DNA of 64,000 nt from an uncultured Fimbriimonadales bacterium (lineage in GTDB: Bacteria > Armatimonadota > Fimbriimonadia > Fimbriimonadales > GBS-DC), in NCBI GenBank assembly GCA_937992175.1, contig CALKLF010000008.1, positions 1-64,000 on the forward strand. The letters are read 5' to 3'. Below, piece after piece: positions 24,098-33,650 of the stretch; position 1 is the first letter of the stretch, and each line of letters begins with the position of its first letter. The notes under the pieces were generated by a model. That model saw nothing but the letters and a program-made list of their open reading frames with translations, did no database searches and had not been told where the DNA came from. The translations under genes were made by a program, and so were the position numbers.

Positions 24098-25864
24098 TCA
24101 GGGTGCCTCGGGCGTCACCTGTACCTTGATCTCTTTGCCCTCGCGGATAACGGTGAACTCCACAGGCTTGCCTGCCTCCATCTTCTCATAGAGGCTGGTA
24201 AGCTCCTCGATGCTCTTCACACGCTGCCCCATCGCTGCGACGATCCGATCACCTGGACGGAGTCCCGCTTTTTCGGCAGGCGAGCCGGGCGCGACGCCAT
24301 CCAGCAGCACGCCCTCTTGCTCCGAGTAGGCAGGGATTAACCCGATGCGCACGCGGAACCCGCGCCGCGCGCCCTGCTCCGCCGCCGGCGCCTGCGGGCG
24401 CGTGAACTGCAGCCGCTCAGGACGATTCGTGATGTCGTACACCACACGCTCCGCCAGCGCGACAATCTGCGCCTGCCCCTCGTAGTTGATTTTGTCCCAA
24501 GTGTCTGACGGACGATGGTAGTCGGGGTGCATGCCCGTGAAGAAGAACAGGATGGGGATGCCCGCCCGCATAAACGGCATATGGTCGCTGCCGCCTGACG
24601 CGGACTGGCTCAGTTGCAAGTTCAGGTTCTCCGTGTTCGCCGCCTTGAGGATGCTCTCCCACTCGGCGGTCGTGCCTACGCCGCTGATGGAGACACGATT
24701 GTTCGTCATGCGCCCCACCATATCGAAGTTCAGCATGGCGACGATGTTCTCGCGGGGGACGGTCGGGTTCTGCACGAAGTGCGCCGCGCCCAGCAAGCCT
24801 TCCTCCTCGGCGGAGAAGGCAATCACCAGCACGCTGCGCTTGAGCCGCTCGCGATTCTGAGCCAGCAGGCGCGCCAGCTCCATGATCGCCGCCGTGCCCG
24901 AGGCGTTGTCGTCCGCGCCGTAGTGGATGTCGCCAGGTTCGGGCGCAAGCGAGCCGACCTCGCCAAAGCCCAGGTGGTCGTAGTGGGCGCCAATCACGAT
25001 GACCTCGCTGCGCAGTTTCGGGTCACTGCCGGGAATGAAGCCGATCACATTCCGCGCCACACCACGATTCGGCTCCAGCGACGCCGCCATCTCCACGCTG
25101 GCGTTGAGGTTTGCGCTCACCGGCAAGCCCTTCTCGTTGATGCGCTTGATCGCCTGCGCGACGGTCATCCCCAGCGGCTGCAACAGCCGGTCGCCCACCG
25201 ACGCCTGCACATTCAAAATCGCGACATTCGTCGCGGGCGCACGTCCGCGCATTCCCACCGGCATCAGGCGATCGTTCTCGGGTTGGTTCACCAAAATCAC
25301 GCCCACCGCGCCTTTCTGGATGGCGGTTTGCACTTTCTGTGGAATGCGCGACGCTCGCTGGATGTCCGAACTGACGCCCTCGAAGCTGGGCGCGCCGCGC
25401 AGGATTACGGCAATCTTACCGGAGACATCCACATTCTCGTAATCATCGTAGCCTGCGTTCGGTTGCGAAATGCCGAACCCCACAAACACCAGCTCGCCCT
25501 CCACCTTCGTGTTGCTGGTCATATTCAAAGGGCGAATCGACTCTGCAGGAGCCTCCCACACGCTGCCGCGCTTGAGCTTGAGGTAGTTCTCGTTGCCCGG
25601 CTTGAAACCGAGCGTCAGTTCCCAATCCTGAAAATAGCCGTTCGTACCCTTCGGCTCCAGCCCTGATTGCTCGAACACGCGAGCGATATAGTCCGCCGCT
25701 TTGTACGCGCCTGGCGCAATCGCAAAGCGCCCCTCCAGTTCTGGCGAGGCAAGATACTTCACATGCGCCTGCAGATTGCTCACCGAGACGCTGGAACGAT
25801 TCGCGAACGCCAATAGAAATAGCAGCCCAACGCCTGCGAGTAGACTCAGCCTTCTCATTATCAT
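24098..25864 (-). CDS. Secreted M28-family aminopeptidase with PA and PDZ domains
   Basis: 588 aa. Signal peptide RRLSLLAGVGLLFLLAFA. A protease-associated (PA) insert lies about 110-230. The M28 zinc site is complete: HYDHLG, DDNASGTAA, EEEGLLGA, NFDMVGRM and the C-terminal His in MHPDYHRPSDT. A C-terminal PDZ domain (GVAPGSPAEKAGLRPGDRIV) covers about the last 85 residues. It should release N-terminal residues from peptides outside the cytoplasm. ATG 25864 is chosen for the signal peptide and a GAGGG 5 nt upstream; a TACAAT box is 16 nt before it. The extra upstream codons in frame are unlikely to be used. Confidence 0.92.
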   Translation of the reverse strand: MIMRRLSLLAGVGLLFLLAFANRSSVSVSNLQAHVKYLASPELEGRFAIAPGAYKAADYIARVFEQSGLEPKGTNGYFQDWELTLGFKPGNENYLKLKRGSVWEAPAESIRPLNMTSNTKVEGELVFVGFGISQPNAGYDDYENVDVSGKIAVILRGAPSFEGVSSDIQRASRIPQKVQTAIQKGAVGVILVNQPENDRLMPVGMRGRAPATNVAILNVQASVGDRLLQPLGMTVAQAIKRINEKGLPVSANLNASVEMAASLEPNRGVARNVIGFIPGSDPKLRSEVIVIGAHYDHLGFGEVGSLAPEPGDIHYGADDNASGTAAIMELARLLAQNRERLKRSVLVIAFSAEEEGLLGAAHFVQNPTVPRENIVAMLNFDMVGRMTNNRVSISGVGTTAEWESILKAANTENLNLQLSQSASGGSDHMPFMRAGIPILFFFTGMHPDYHRPSDTWDKINYEGQAQIVALAERVVYDITNRPERLQFTRPQAPAAEQGARRGFRVRIGLIPAYSEQEGVLLDGVAPGSPAEKAGLRPGDRIVAAMGQRVKSIEELTSLYEKMEAGKPVEFTVIREGKEIKVQVTPEAP

Positions 25865-25982
25865 AGCCCTCGCTATGGGAATTGTACCCCACTTTCTCAT
25901 AGACTCAAAACAGCGTGTCATGTTCTGCTATCAGCCGCGCCACAAGCGGGGTGAACACACCGTCAGTGAGCAGACAAAGGGG

Positions 25983-28874
25983 CTAACCCGCATCTACAAT
26001 CGATTTCAGCTCAGCCAGTACGGTCATCAGCGTCTCCAGCGGGTGGTCGCCCAACGGCGTGGTAATCTCGTCAGGTTGGGTGCGCGTGCCGGGAATCGCT
26101 TTTTGCAGCGCGAGTTGCCAACGCGCCTTGAGTTTGCGGTCGGGCTTGAACTTCAGCACGAGGTGTTTGCCGTCGACGCCGATGCTCTGCACGCCCAGCG
26201 CGTGGGCGAGGATGCGCTGCTCCATCAGCCGAATGAGGTGCCTCACGGGCGCGGGCAGCTCGCCGTAGCGGTCGCGCAGCTCGCGCACCAGCGATTTGAG
26301 TTCCTCGCGCGTGCGGCTGCCCGCGATGCGCTTGTAGTAGCCCAGCCGCTGCGCCACATCCGCGATGTAATCGTGCGGAATGAAGGCGTCTACGGGCAGC
26401 TTGCTCGCGTCGGGCAGATCCTCTTGCACGGGGGCTTCCAGATCCCAGCTGGTTTCGCCCTTGCGCAGGCGGCGGATGGCGTCGCGCAGCATCGCCTGAT
26501 ACAGCTCCAGCCCCACCGAACGCATCGCGCCGTGCTGCTCCTCGCCCAGCAGGTTGCCCGCGCCGCGTATCTCCAAATCACGCAACGCCAGCGCAAAGCC
26601 CGAACCTAAGTGCGAGAACTCCTTGAGCGCCTGCAGCCGCTCCTCCGCCTTCTCCCCCAGTCGTCCCGCCTTAAACAGAAAGTAAGCATACGCCTGCCTA
26701 TCCGAACGCCCCACACGCCCACGCAACTGATACAACTGCCCCATGCCAAACCGCTCCGCCCCCTCCACAATCAGCGTGTTCACATTCGGCATATCTAACC
26801 CATTCTCAATAATCGTGGTGCTGACCAGCACATCGTATTCGTGATTGTAAAACGCCAGAATGATATCTTCCATCTCGCGGGCGGGCATTTGCCCATGTGC
26901 GACGGCGATGCGGGCATGCGGAACCAGTTTTTGCAGCCGCTCGGCGACATGCGTGATGCCCTGAATGCGCGGCACGACATAGAACACCTGCCCGCTGCGC
27001 TGCAGCTCGCGGAGAATCGCCTCGCGCGCCATCCAGTCAGTGTAGGGCGCAACCACTGTGCGGATGGGCAGCCTGCCTGGCGGCGGGTCGGTAATCATGC
27101 TCATGTCGCGGATTTCGGTCAGCGCCATATACAGCGTGCGCGGAATCGGCGTCGCGCTCATCGACAGTACATCGACTGTACCGCGCAGTTTCTTGAACCG
27201 CTCTTTTTGCATCACGCCGAACCGCTGCTCCTCGTCGATAATCACCAAGCCGAGATTTTTGAACTGCACATCGTCCGAAAGCAGGCGGTGCGTGCCGATG
27301 ACCATATCGATCGCGCCCGTTTTCAGTCCGTGCAGGATGCGTTTCTGCTCGGCGGGGCTAATCAGGCGGCTCAGCAGCGCGACCTGCGCTCCGAACGGCT
27401 CGAAACGCTCCCTGAAAGTTTGATAGTGCTGATAGGCTAAAATCGTGGTGGGGCACAGCAGGGCGACCTGCCGTTCCGCCAAGATTGCCTTGAACGCCGC
27501 GCGAATCGCCACCTCCGTCTTGCCGAACCCCACATCACCTATTAACAGCCTGTCCATCGGGTGCGGCGACTCCAAGTCGGCTTTCACTTCCTGGATGGCG
27601 CGGAGTTGCCCCTCGGTCTCGATGTACGGAAACATCGCCTCCATCTCGGCTTGCCACGGGGTGTCCTCGCCGTAGGGGGGGCGGGTGGCTTTCTCGCGCA
27701 GGGCGTAGATACGCACCAGTTCCTCCGCCACCTCTTTGGCTTTCTGGCGGGCTTTGGCGACCGTGCGCGCCCACGCCGTGCTGCTTAGGCGTTTGATTTC
27801 GGGCGGTTTATCGTCGGGCGCGATGTATTTCTGGATGCGGTCTAACTGGTCAACGGGCACGAAGATGCGGTCGGGGTGGGCGTACTCGATGAGGAGGTAC
27901 TCGCGTTTGACGCCCTCGCGCTCTAAGGTGGTCAGCCCCCTGAACACGCCCACGCCGTGATAGATATGCACTACATAGTCGCCTGGCTGCAAGTCCATAA
28001 TGGAGGTGATGGGCACGCCTTCGTTGAAGCGTCGGGGGGGCAGGCGCAGGCGTCGGTTTTCGAACAGCTCGGCGTCGGTGATGAGAACGAACTTCTGGGC
28101 GTCCCACACGAAGCCGCCGCCGAGGTTGCCATGGTGGATAATGACGCCTTCACCCCCTGACTGACCGTGCGAATGGGGCGCGGGGAGACCCTCACCCCCT
28201 GACTGACCGTGCGAATGGGGCGCGGGGAGACCCTCACGACCGTGCGAATGGGGCGCGGGGAGACCCTCACGACCGTGCGAATGGGGCGCGGGGAGACCCT
28301 CACCCCCTGACCCCCTCTCCCACAGCGTGGGAGAGGGGGAACTCGCTGCGGCGCATGTGGAACTCTCGGCGGCGTGCATGGAACTCTCGGCAGAGTGCGT
28401 GGAACTCTCCGCAGAGTGCGTGGAACTCTCCGCAAGGCGCGTGGACATCCCTGCGCCGCGCGGCGACTCCCCCTCTCCCACGCCGTGGGAGAGGGGGCTG
28501 GGGGGTGAGGGCAACGAGGCGCGCGGCTCGCCCTGCGGAGGCAGTACGCCCCCCACGCCGTGGGAGAGGGGGCTGGGGGGTGAGGGCAACTCCAACATTT
28601 CCAACGCCTTTTTCACCTGCGTCGGTCTATCAGTGGCGATGACAATCGTGTAGCCCGCCTTATGCCAGTTGGCGATGCGTTGCCAGATGTCCGCGCCGCT
28701 GGAGACCGTGCGCAGGGAGCGTGTCCCAGGCGTGAACTCCTGCAGCGCGCATGGTGCGACGGCATTCCTGCCGTCGCCCTGCGGGGGGTTGGCATTCCTG
28801 CCGTCGCTCGGCGTAGCGTCGGCGTCCCGCCGAAGGGTCTCTGGCGTTGTCGCAGACTGGGCTGGGTTGTGCAT
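25983..28874 (-). CDS. mfd: Transcription-repair coupling factor Mfd, N-terminally reduced, with repeat-rich insert
   Basis: 963 aa. The C-terminal ~700 residues are a standard Mfd: RNA-polymerase-interacting domain (LQPGDYVVHIYHGVGVFRGL), RecG-like translocase with Walker A GDVGFGKTEVA, DEEQRFGV, TATPIPRTLYM-type motif III, the relay region QLRGRVGRSDRQAYAYF, and the D7 domain. The UvrB-homologous N-terminal domains of usual Mfd (~350 residues) are absent. Only a stub (WQRIANWHKAGYTIVIATDR) of domain 3 precedes a ~150-residue insert encoded by minisatellites and family C/B palindromes (28151-28590). The insert is in frame. The start ATG 28874 is the only good one; a GGTATACT lies upstream. 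UvrA recruitment is probably lost. Confidence 0.9.
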   Translation of the reverse strand: MHNPAQSATTPETLRRDADATPSDGRNANPPQGDGRNAVAPCALQEFTPGTRSLRTVSSGADIWQRIANWHKAGYTIVIATDRPTQVKKALEMLELPSPPSPLSHGVGGVLPPQGEPRASLPSPPSPLSHGVGEGESPRGAGMSTRLAESSTHSAESSTHSAESSMHAAESSTCAAASSPSPTLWERGSGGEGLPAPHSHGREGLPAPHSHGREGLPAPHSHGQSGGEGLPAPHSHGQSGGEGVIIHHGNLGGGFVWDAQKFVLITDAELFENRRLRLPPRRFNEGVPITSIMDLQPGDYVVHIYHGVGVFRGLTTLEREGVKREYLLIEYAHPDRIFVPVDQLDRIQKYIAPDDKPPEIKRLSSTAWARTVAKARQKAKEVAEELVRIYALREKATRPPYGEDTPWQAEMEAMFPYIETEGQLRAIQEVKADLESPHPMDRLLIGDVGFGKTEVAIRAAFKAILAERQVALLCPTTILAYQHYQTFRERFEPFGAQVALLSRLISPAEQKRILHGLKTGAIDMVIGTHRLLSDDVQFKNLGLVIIDEEQRFGVMQKERFKKLRGTVDVLSMSATPIPRTLYMALTEIRDMSMITDPPPGRLPIRTVVAPYTDWMAREAILRELQRSGQVFYVVPRIQGITHVAERLQKLVPHARIAVAHGQMPAREMEDIILAFYNHEYDVLVSTTIIENGLDMPNVNTLIVEGAERFGMGQLYQLRGRVGRSDRQAYAYFLFKAGRLGEKAEERLQALKEFSHLGSGFALALRDLEIRGAGNLLGEEQHGAMRSVGLELYQAMLRDAIRRLRKGETSWDLEAPVQEDLPDASKLPVDAFIPHDYIADVAQRLGYYKRIAGSRTREELKSLVRELRDRYGELPAPVRHLIRLMEQRILAHALGVQSIGVDGKHLVLKFKPDRKLKARWQLALQKAIPGTRTQPDEITTPLGDHPLETLMTVLAELKSIVDAG
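28151..28300 (-). repeat. Minisatellite inside mfd, period 42/33 bp
   Basis: Four units starting at 28151, 28193, 28235 and 28268 share GACCGTGCGAATGGGGCGCG; the first two carry a 9-bp extension. Both periods are multiples of three, so mfd stays in frame. It encodes repeats of EGLPAPHSHG. Confidence 0.9.
28297..28340. repeat. Family C inverted repeat in mfd (copy C2a)
   Basis: CCCTCTCCCACAGCGTGGGAGAGGGG stem bounded by CCCTCACCCCC, directly joined to the 42/33-bp minisatellite, which may have grown from its flank. Confidence 0.8.
28338..28463 (-). repeat. 21-bp tandem repeat inside mfd
   Basis: Five clear units of the form GGAACTCTCCGCAGAGTGCGT plus one degenerate unit. It encodes a seven-residue repeat (ESSTHSA-like). 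The period keeps the frame. Confidence 0.9.
28468..28590. repeat. Two family C inverted repeats in mfd (copies C2b and C2c)
   Basis: Hairpins built on CCCACGCCGTGGGAGAGGGGG at 28468-28512 and 28547-28590, each with the trailing arm CTGGGGGGTGAGGG. Translated in the mfd frame as PSPLSHGVGEG-type peptides. Confidence 0.85.
28741..28845. repeat. Family B and GGCATTCCTGCCGTCG repeats at the 5' end of mfd
   Basis: GCATTCCTGCCGTCGC occurs twice (28763 and 28793 areas), followed by GTAGCGTCGGCGTCCCGCC, the family B core also found at 31442, 37900 and 55545. Encodes the duplicated DGRNA segment near the Mfd N-terminus. Confidence 0.75.
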
Positions 28875-28934
28875 GGTGCAAAAGCAATATGAGTATACCT
28901 ATGTTTCAGGCAGCAGAACACAGAGCTTGCGTTC

Positions 28935-29118
28935 TCACGCAATCACAAGCCTGCTCTTCCACTGTATCACCAGTTCATGATGGAAGATTTCTACCACTAT
29001 CTGTACAATCTGTCGCGGTCAGGCGTCGCAAGGCGCAGCAGCATAGTCTCCGCGTGGGTTCCGAGCGGATATTTGCGCAGAGTGATTGCGGCAGGTTCTC
29101 GTCAAGCTTGATTCTCAT
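28935..29118 (-). pseudogene. Deleted and frameshifted DUF5615 (PIN-like) gene
   Basis: ATG at 29118 begins MRIKLDENLPQSLCA, the classic DUF5615 N-terminus. Within a few codons a different frame reads YPLGTHAETMLLRLATPDRDRLY, which resembles the C-terminal part of the same family, and then hits a stop. The central DUF5615 region with the later acidic residues is missing. So an internal deletion and at least one frameshift have inactivated it. Confidence 0.6.
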
Positions 29119-29361
29119 CATTTGTTGACAGGTAAAGGCGGCAACCGACGCATTCAGCAACGCGCACAGATAGTATGACTCATCCTTATCGTCAGTCTGG
29201 TAGTAAAAGCTGGCGTTGTTCAAAATGATTCCCTTGAAGAGTTCAGGTTTCTCCCGCAAGTGAGCGGATCGGTGCAATCGCGCCGATTCGGTTTGCAGCC
29301 TTTCTATGTCGATTAAGAAGCGCATGGTGGCATCGGTGGGCATCACTGTGAATCCAGCCAC
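29119..29361 (-). pseudogene. Short fragment of an unidentified protein, possibly a DNA methylase C-terminus
   Basis: About 80 codons between the secreted protein gene and the DUF5615 remnant. The segment NNASFYYQTDDKDESYYLCALLNASVAAF resembles the closing part of TaqI-like specificity domains of N6 DNA methylases; the similarity is short and I hold it loosely. The frame overlaps the end of 29343-29795 and runs directly into the DUF5615 remnant, so this looks like gene debris, not an intact gene. Confidence 0.35.
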
Positions 29362-29795
29362 GCACGCAACAAGTGCGGATTGATGCGTTGCCCCTGAGTC
29401 GCGAAGTAGCGATTCGTTGTGAGTACCCCTACGATGTGTCCCTCGTTGCCTACCTTCACCACGACTTTTGGTGGGTCGGTGGCATACTTGTTGAAGGCGG
29501 AAGTGGAACTGTATTTACTCCCATACTTGCTGTGGGGATTGAAAAGTCCGTCGGACTTATAGGGGCTGCCCGCGTCATACCTGTTGCCGAGCGCGTTGGA
29601 ACCGCTCCGAGCGATTCTACCGAGATTTTCGCCATCTGCGCCAATCACATAGGCGTCGAGGCGCTCCAGCTCTTCAAAGTCGCGGAACAGGGCGCGTTGA
29701 CGAGCCTCGATATCGGGCACAAGGATTTGATGAGCAGCCGAGCCGAGACCGAAAGTCATGGCTATCGTCGCCAATGCGAGCCATTGATTTCGCAT
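29343..29795 (-). CDS. Small secreted protein of unknown function
   Basis: 150 aa with a signal peptide (RNQWLALATIAMTFGLGSAA). The second half carries a pattern seen in many short bacterial proteins: DGENLGRI, then SDGLFNPHSKYGSKYSSTSAFNKYATDPP, rich in Ser, Tyr and Asn. The function of that repeat-like motif is not known to me. The stop overlaps the start of the downstream debris. Probably extracytoplasmic. Confidence 0.65.
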   Translation of the reverse strand: MRNQWLALATIAMTFGLGSAAHQILVPDIEARQRALFRDFEELERLDAYVIGADGENLGRIARSGSNALGNRYDAGSPYKSDGLFNPHSKYGSKYSSTSAFNKYATDPPKVVVKVGNEGHIVGVLTTNRYFATQGQRINPHLLRAWLDSQ

Positions 29796-29888
29796 CGCAG
29801 TTCCTCCTGGATGGAAAGCACTCTCTGTTCTTGGAGAGGCTTCCCTAAAAATATACCATCACCCAAGCTGTGACTTACCGATTCAGAG

Positions 29889-29980
29889 CAGGCGAGATTC
29901 CTCTCGCTTCGCTCGGAATGACAAGTTCGTTTTCGCAAAACCGTTCTGTCATTCCGAGCGAAGCGAGGAGTCTCGCCTGC
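29889..29980. repeat. Family A inverted repeat (copy A2)
   Basis: Arms GCGAGATTCCTCTCGCTTCG and the inverse GAGCGAAGCGAGGAGTCTCGC are separated by a short centre ending TGTCATTCC. Together with an AAGGAGGT Shine-Dalgarno at 30133, this is the only structure I see between 29796 and 30145. Confidence 0.85.
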
Positions 29981-30145
29981 TTCATGCCGTGTTCCAGTGG
30001 CGTTGTCGCAGGAAGCGCTTATTGCAGCGACAGTTGCACATACAAGGGATCAAGCGGAGTGTGGCTTTCTACCCGCTCTTCGAGAGCAGAACTTCGCAGG
30101 AATCGGGGGAACACGGATGTATTAAGAAAGGCAAGGAGGTATTTT

Positions 30146-31117
<972 letters not shown>

Positions 31118-31130
31118 GCAGAAGGAGGCG

Positions 31131-31337
31131 ATGATGAAGGCGGAAGTACCATCCTGGTTGGCTGTGGCACTGATTGTGCTGGCAATCGCGCTCGTTGGGG
31201 GCTGGCTTTTCTATTCAACCAGTCAGCCTGCTAACAACACCGTAATCCAGAAAGACTACGGCGACGAGTCGAACCCGTTCGGCAATCAGCCGCCGCCGCA
31301 AGGTGCACGCCCTGGCGCAGGCGCAAGCGGGCCGTGA
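31131..31337 (+). CDS. Small single-pass membrane protein, prepilin partner
   Basis: 68 aa: a short polar start (KAEVPSW), one transmembrane helix LAVALIVLAIALVGGWLFY, then a Pro/Gly/Asn-rich tail (GNQPPPQGARPGAGASG). GGAGG lies just before the ATG ATG start. A decayed copy follows a decayed prepilin at 18.3 kb, so the two-gene unit is recurrent. Function unknown; a dedicated membrane anchor or chaperone for the prepilin is a guess. Confidence 0.7.
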   Translation: MMKAEVPSWLAVALIVLAIALVGGWLFYSTSQPANNTVIQKDYGDESNPFGNQPPPQGARPGAGASGP

Positions 31338-31407
31338 ACGAAACGGCTCCTCGCTGTGCTTGGAAAGGCAACGGTTGCTATACCAATAGGGGTTTCAAGG
31401 ACACAGT

Positions 31408-31472
31408 TCGTCGGCGGGGGCACCGACACTACGCACGCGCTCGTAGCGTCGGCGTCTCCGCCGACGATTCGA
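31408..31472. repeat. Family B inverted repeat (copy B2)
   Basis: CGTCGGCGGGGGCACCGAC and GTCGGCGTCTCCGCCGACG flank CTACGCACGCGCTCGTAGC. It fills the space between the small membrane protein and rny. Confidence 0.8.
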
Positions 31473-31482
31473 CTGCCCGAAC

Positions 31483-33075
31483 CTAATGTGCGATATGGTG
31501 CGCCCGCACCTCGCGCACAACGGTGACCTTTACCTGACCTGGATACTCCAGCTCGGACTGGATTTTGTGCGCAATTTCACGGGCAAGCTGATGGGCGCGC
31601 AAATCGTCCACCTCGTTCGGCTTGACCAGCACGCGCACCTCGCGCCCCGCCTGAATCGCGTACACTTTCTCTACCCCTTCGAAGCTCATGGCGATGCGCT
31701 CCAGTTCCTGCATACGGCGCAGGTACTGCTGGAGCGACTCGCGCCGCGCCCCCGGACGCGCCGCCGAAATCGAGTCGGCGATAATCACCACATGCGCTTC
31801 GAGGCTGGCGGGCGGGATATCGTGATGGTGCGCGCCGACGGCGTTGCACACAATCTCGCTCTCACCGTAGCGACGCAGGAGCTCCATGCCAATCAGCGCG
31901 TGCGGTCCCTCGGTGGTGTTTTCCAGCGCCTTGCCGATATCATGAAAGAGGGCGGCGCGTTTGACCACGCGCGTATCCAGCTTCAGCTCCGCCGCGAGCA
32001 AGCCCGCCAGAGTTGCCACCTCGATGGAGTGATCCAACACATTTTGCGCGTAGCTGGTGCGGTAGCGCAGCTTGCCGAGCGTGCGCACAATCTCAGGGTG
32101 GACGCCCGTCAATCCGACCTGCAGCACGGCTTCCTCGCCCGTCTGCCAGATGCGTCGCTCCACCTCGCTCTTGGCGCGTTCGTACTCCTCTTCGATGCGG
32201 GCGGGGTGGATGCGCCCGTCGTTAATCAGGTTCAGCATCGTGATTCGGGCGATTTCGCGGCGGATTGGCTCGAACGAGGACAGTACGACCGCTTCAGGCG
32301 TGTCGTCGATGACCACATCGACGCCCGTGATATGCTCAAAGTGGCGGATGTTGCGTCCTTCGCGTCCGATAATGCGCCCTTTGATGTCCTCGCTGGGCAA
32401 ATGGATGACCGTAATCGTGTTCTGCGCGACATGCTCGACCACGCAGCGCTGCACGGTGTCCAGAATCACCTCGCGGGCGCGGCGCTCGGCGTCGCGTCGG
32501 GCGTCTTCTTCGATTTGCCGTGCGAGAATCGCGGCTTCGTGTTCGATTTCGTCGCGAATCTCTTTCAGGAGCAGTTCGCGCGCCTGCTCCGCGCTCATGC
32601 CACTGATGCGCTCCAGCTCGAAGCGCCGCTGGTGCATCAGCTCGCGCAGCTCGCCCTGTTTCTTGGTGAGCAGCGCCTCGCGCTCCATCAGCGTATGCTC
32701 TTTCTGTTCGAGCAGTTCGAATCGATGTTCGAGCAGTTCCTCACGCTGGAGCAGGCGTTGCTCGAGGCGCAGGATTTCCGAGCGTTTCTCGCGGGCTTCC
32801 TGTTCCGCTTGTTCGATGATTTTGTGCGCCTCTTCACGGGCTTGCAGGCTCGCCTCGCGTTTGAGCGTTTCGCACTCGCGTTCCAGTTGCGTGCGCTGTT
32901 GCGCGAGTCGCTCGGTCTCGCGGCGCGCTTCTTCGAGGGCGCGCTGCGCCTCTAAGTTTTCCTGCTGGGTCTGGCTACTCAGGTGCGCCTGCGCGCGTCG
33001 ACTTGCGAGCCAGTACCCCGCACCCGCGGCAACCAGCGCGACAACAACGGTTATAACGCCGAATATGAGTTCCAT
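31483..33075 (-). CDS. rny: Ribonuclease Y
   Basis: Membrane-anchored endoribonuclease that starts mRNA decay. 530 aa: N-terminal membrane helix (FGVITVVVALVAAGAGYWLA), long coiled coil about 30-210 rich in Glu/Arg/Gln, KH domain with GRIIGREGRNIRHFEHITG about 225-245, and HD domain with YAQNVLDHSIEVA and ALFHDIGKALE. Start ATG 33075 has AAGGAGG 6 nt upstream. recX lies 25 bp upstream on the same strand and probably shares its transcript. Confidence 0.96.
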   Translation of the reverse strand: MELIFGVITVVVALVAAGAGYWLASRRAQAHLSSQTQQENLEAQRALEEARRETERLAQQRTQLERECETLKREASLQAREEAHKIIEQAEQEAREKRSEILRLEQRLLQREELLEHRFELLEQKEHTLMEREALLTKKQGELRELMHQRRFELERISGMSAEQARELLLKEIRDEIEHEAAILARQIEEDARRDAERRAREVILDTVQRCVVEHVAQNTITVIHLPSEDIKGRIIGREGRNIRHFEHITGVDVVIDDTPEAVVLSSFEPIRREIARITMLNLINDGRIHPARIEEEYERAKSEVERRIWQTGEEAVLQVGLTGVHPEIVRTLGKLRYRTSYAQNVLDHSIEVATLAGLLAAELKLDTRVVKRAALFHDIGKALENTTEGPHALIGMELLRRYGESEIVCNAVGAHHHDIPPASLEAHVVIIADSISAARPGARRESLQQYLRRMQELERIAMSFEGVEKVYAIQAGREVRVLVKPNEVDDLRAHQLAREIAHKIQSELEYPGQVKVTVVREVRAHHIAH

Positions 33076-33100
33076 AGAAACCTCCTTGAGCGTATTGGGA

Positions 33101-33565
33101 CTACGGCTCGTCGTTCAGGCGCGGGTTCCAACGGCGCAGGGCGTTCTGGGCGAGTTCGGGTTCGAAACCACGCTGCAGCAGGAACCGAAACCAGCGCGCG
33201 ACTTCGCGCGGCTCGGCTTCTGCGGGCGGCTCGCCAAAACGCCTGAAAAGAGCGTGCACGGCGCGGCTCTCCTCGTCGCCCTCCAGTTCGGGCGGACTCA
33301 AGCCGCGGCGGGCGAACTCTTGCTCGATGCGCGAGCGACCCGACGGCTGCTCATCGGTATAGCGCTCGGTCAGGCGTTCACTCAGACGCTCGTCCGAGAG
33401 ATACCCTTCGGCACGGAGCCACTCGATAGCTTCGCGTGTTTCCGATTCGTCGTAGCCTTTCGCGGCTAATCGCTGCGCCAGTTCATAAGTGGATAGGTCG
33501 CGCACCCTGAGCCAGCGCAGCGACTGCGCAATCGCCTGCGCCAGGCGTCCCGATTGCCCCTGCAT
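33101..33565 (-). CDS. recX: Regulatory protein RecX
   Basis: 154 aa, the usual RecX length, with three three-helix repeats: LRWLRVRDLSTYELAQRLAAKGY, AIEWLRAEGYLSDERLSERL, and the later ALFRRFGEPPAEAEPREVARWFRFLLQRGF. It modulates RecA filaments. recA is not in the window. Directly upstream of rny on the minus strand. Confidence 0.85.
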   Translation of the reverse strand: MQGQSGRLAQAIAQSLRWLRVRDLSTYELAQRLAAKGYDESETREAIEWLRAEGYLSDERLSERLTERYTDEQPSGRSRIEQEFARRGLSPPELEGDEESRAVHALFRRFGEPPAEAEPREVARWFRFLLQRGFEPELAQNALRRWNPRLNDEP

Positions 33566-33650
33566 CGCTCGCCTGCCTCCAGAACGACGAACGCTTCACG
33601 GCGGCAGACTCATCCTGCCGAGGATGATTCAATTAATGATACCCAACCGC

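Noticed and set aside
28151-28463. Possible CRISPR array
   Set aside because: Units are directly abutting tandem repeats of 42/33 and 21 bp with no unique spacers, in frame within mfd, and no cas genes are present.
29986-30145. Riboswitch before the prepilin gene
   Set aside because: I looked for cyclic-di-GMP-type and other common aptamer cores and found none that folds convincingly.
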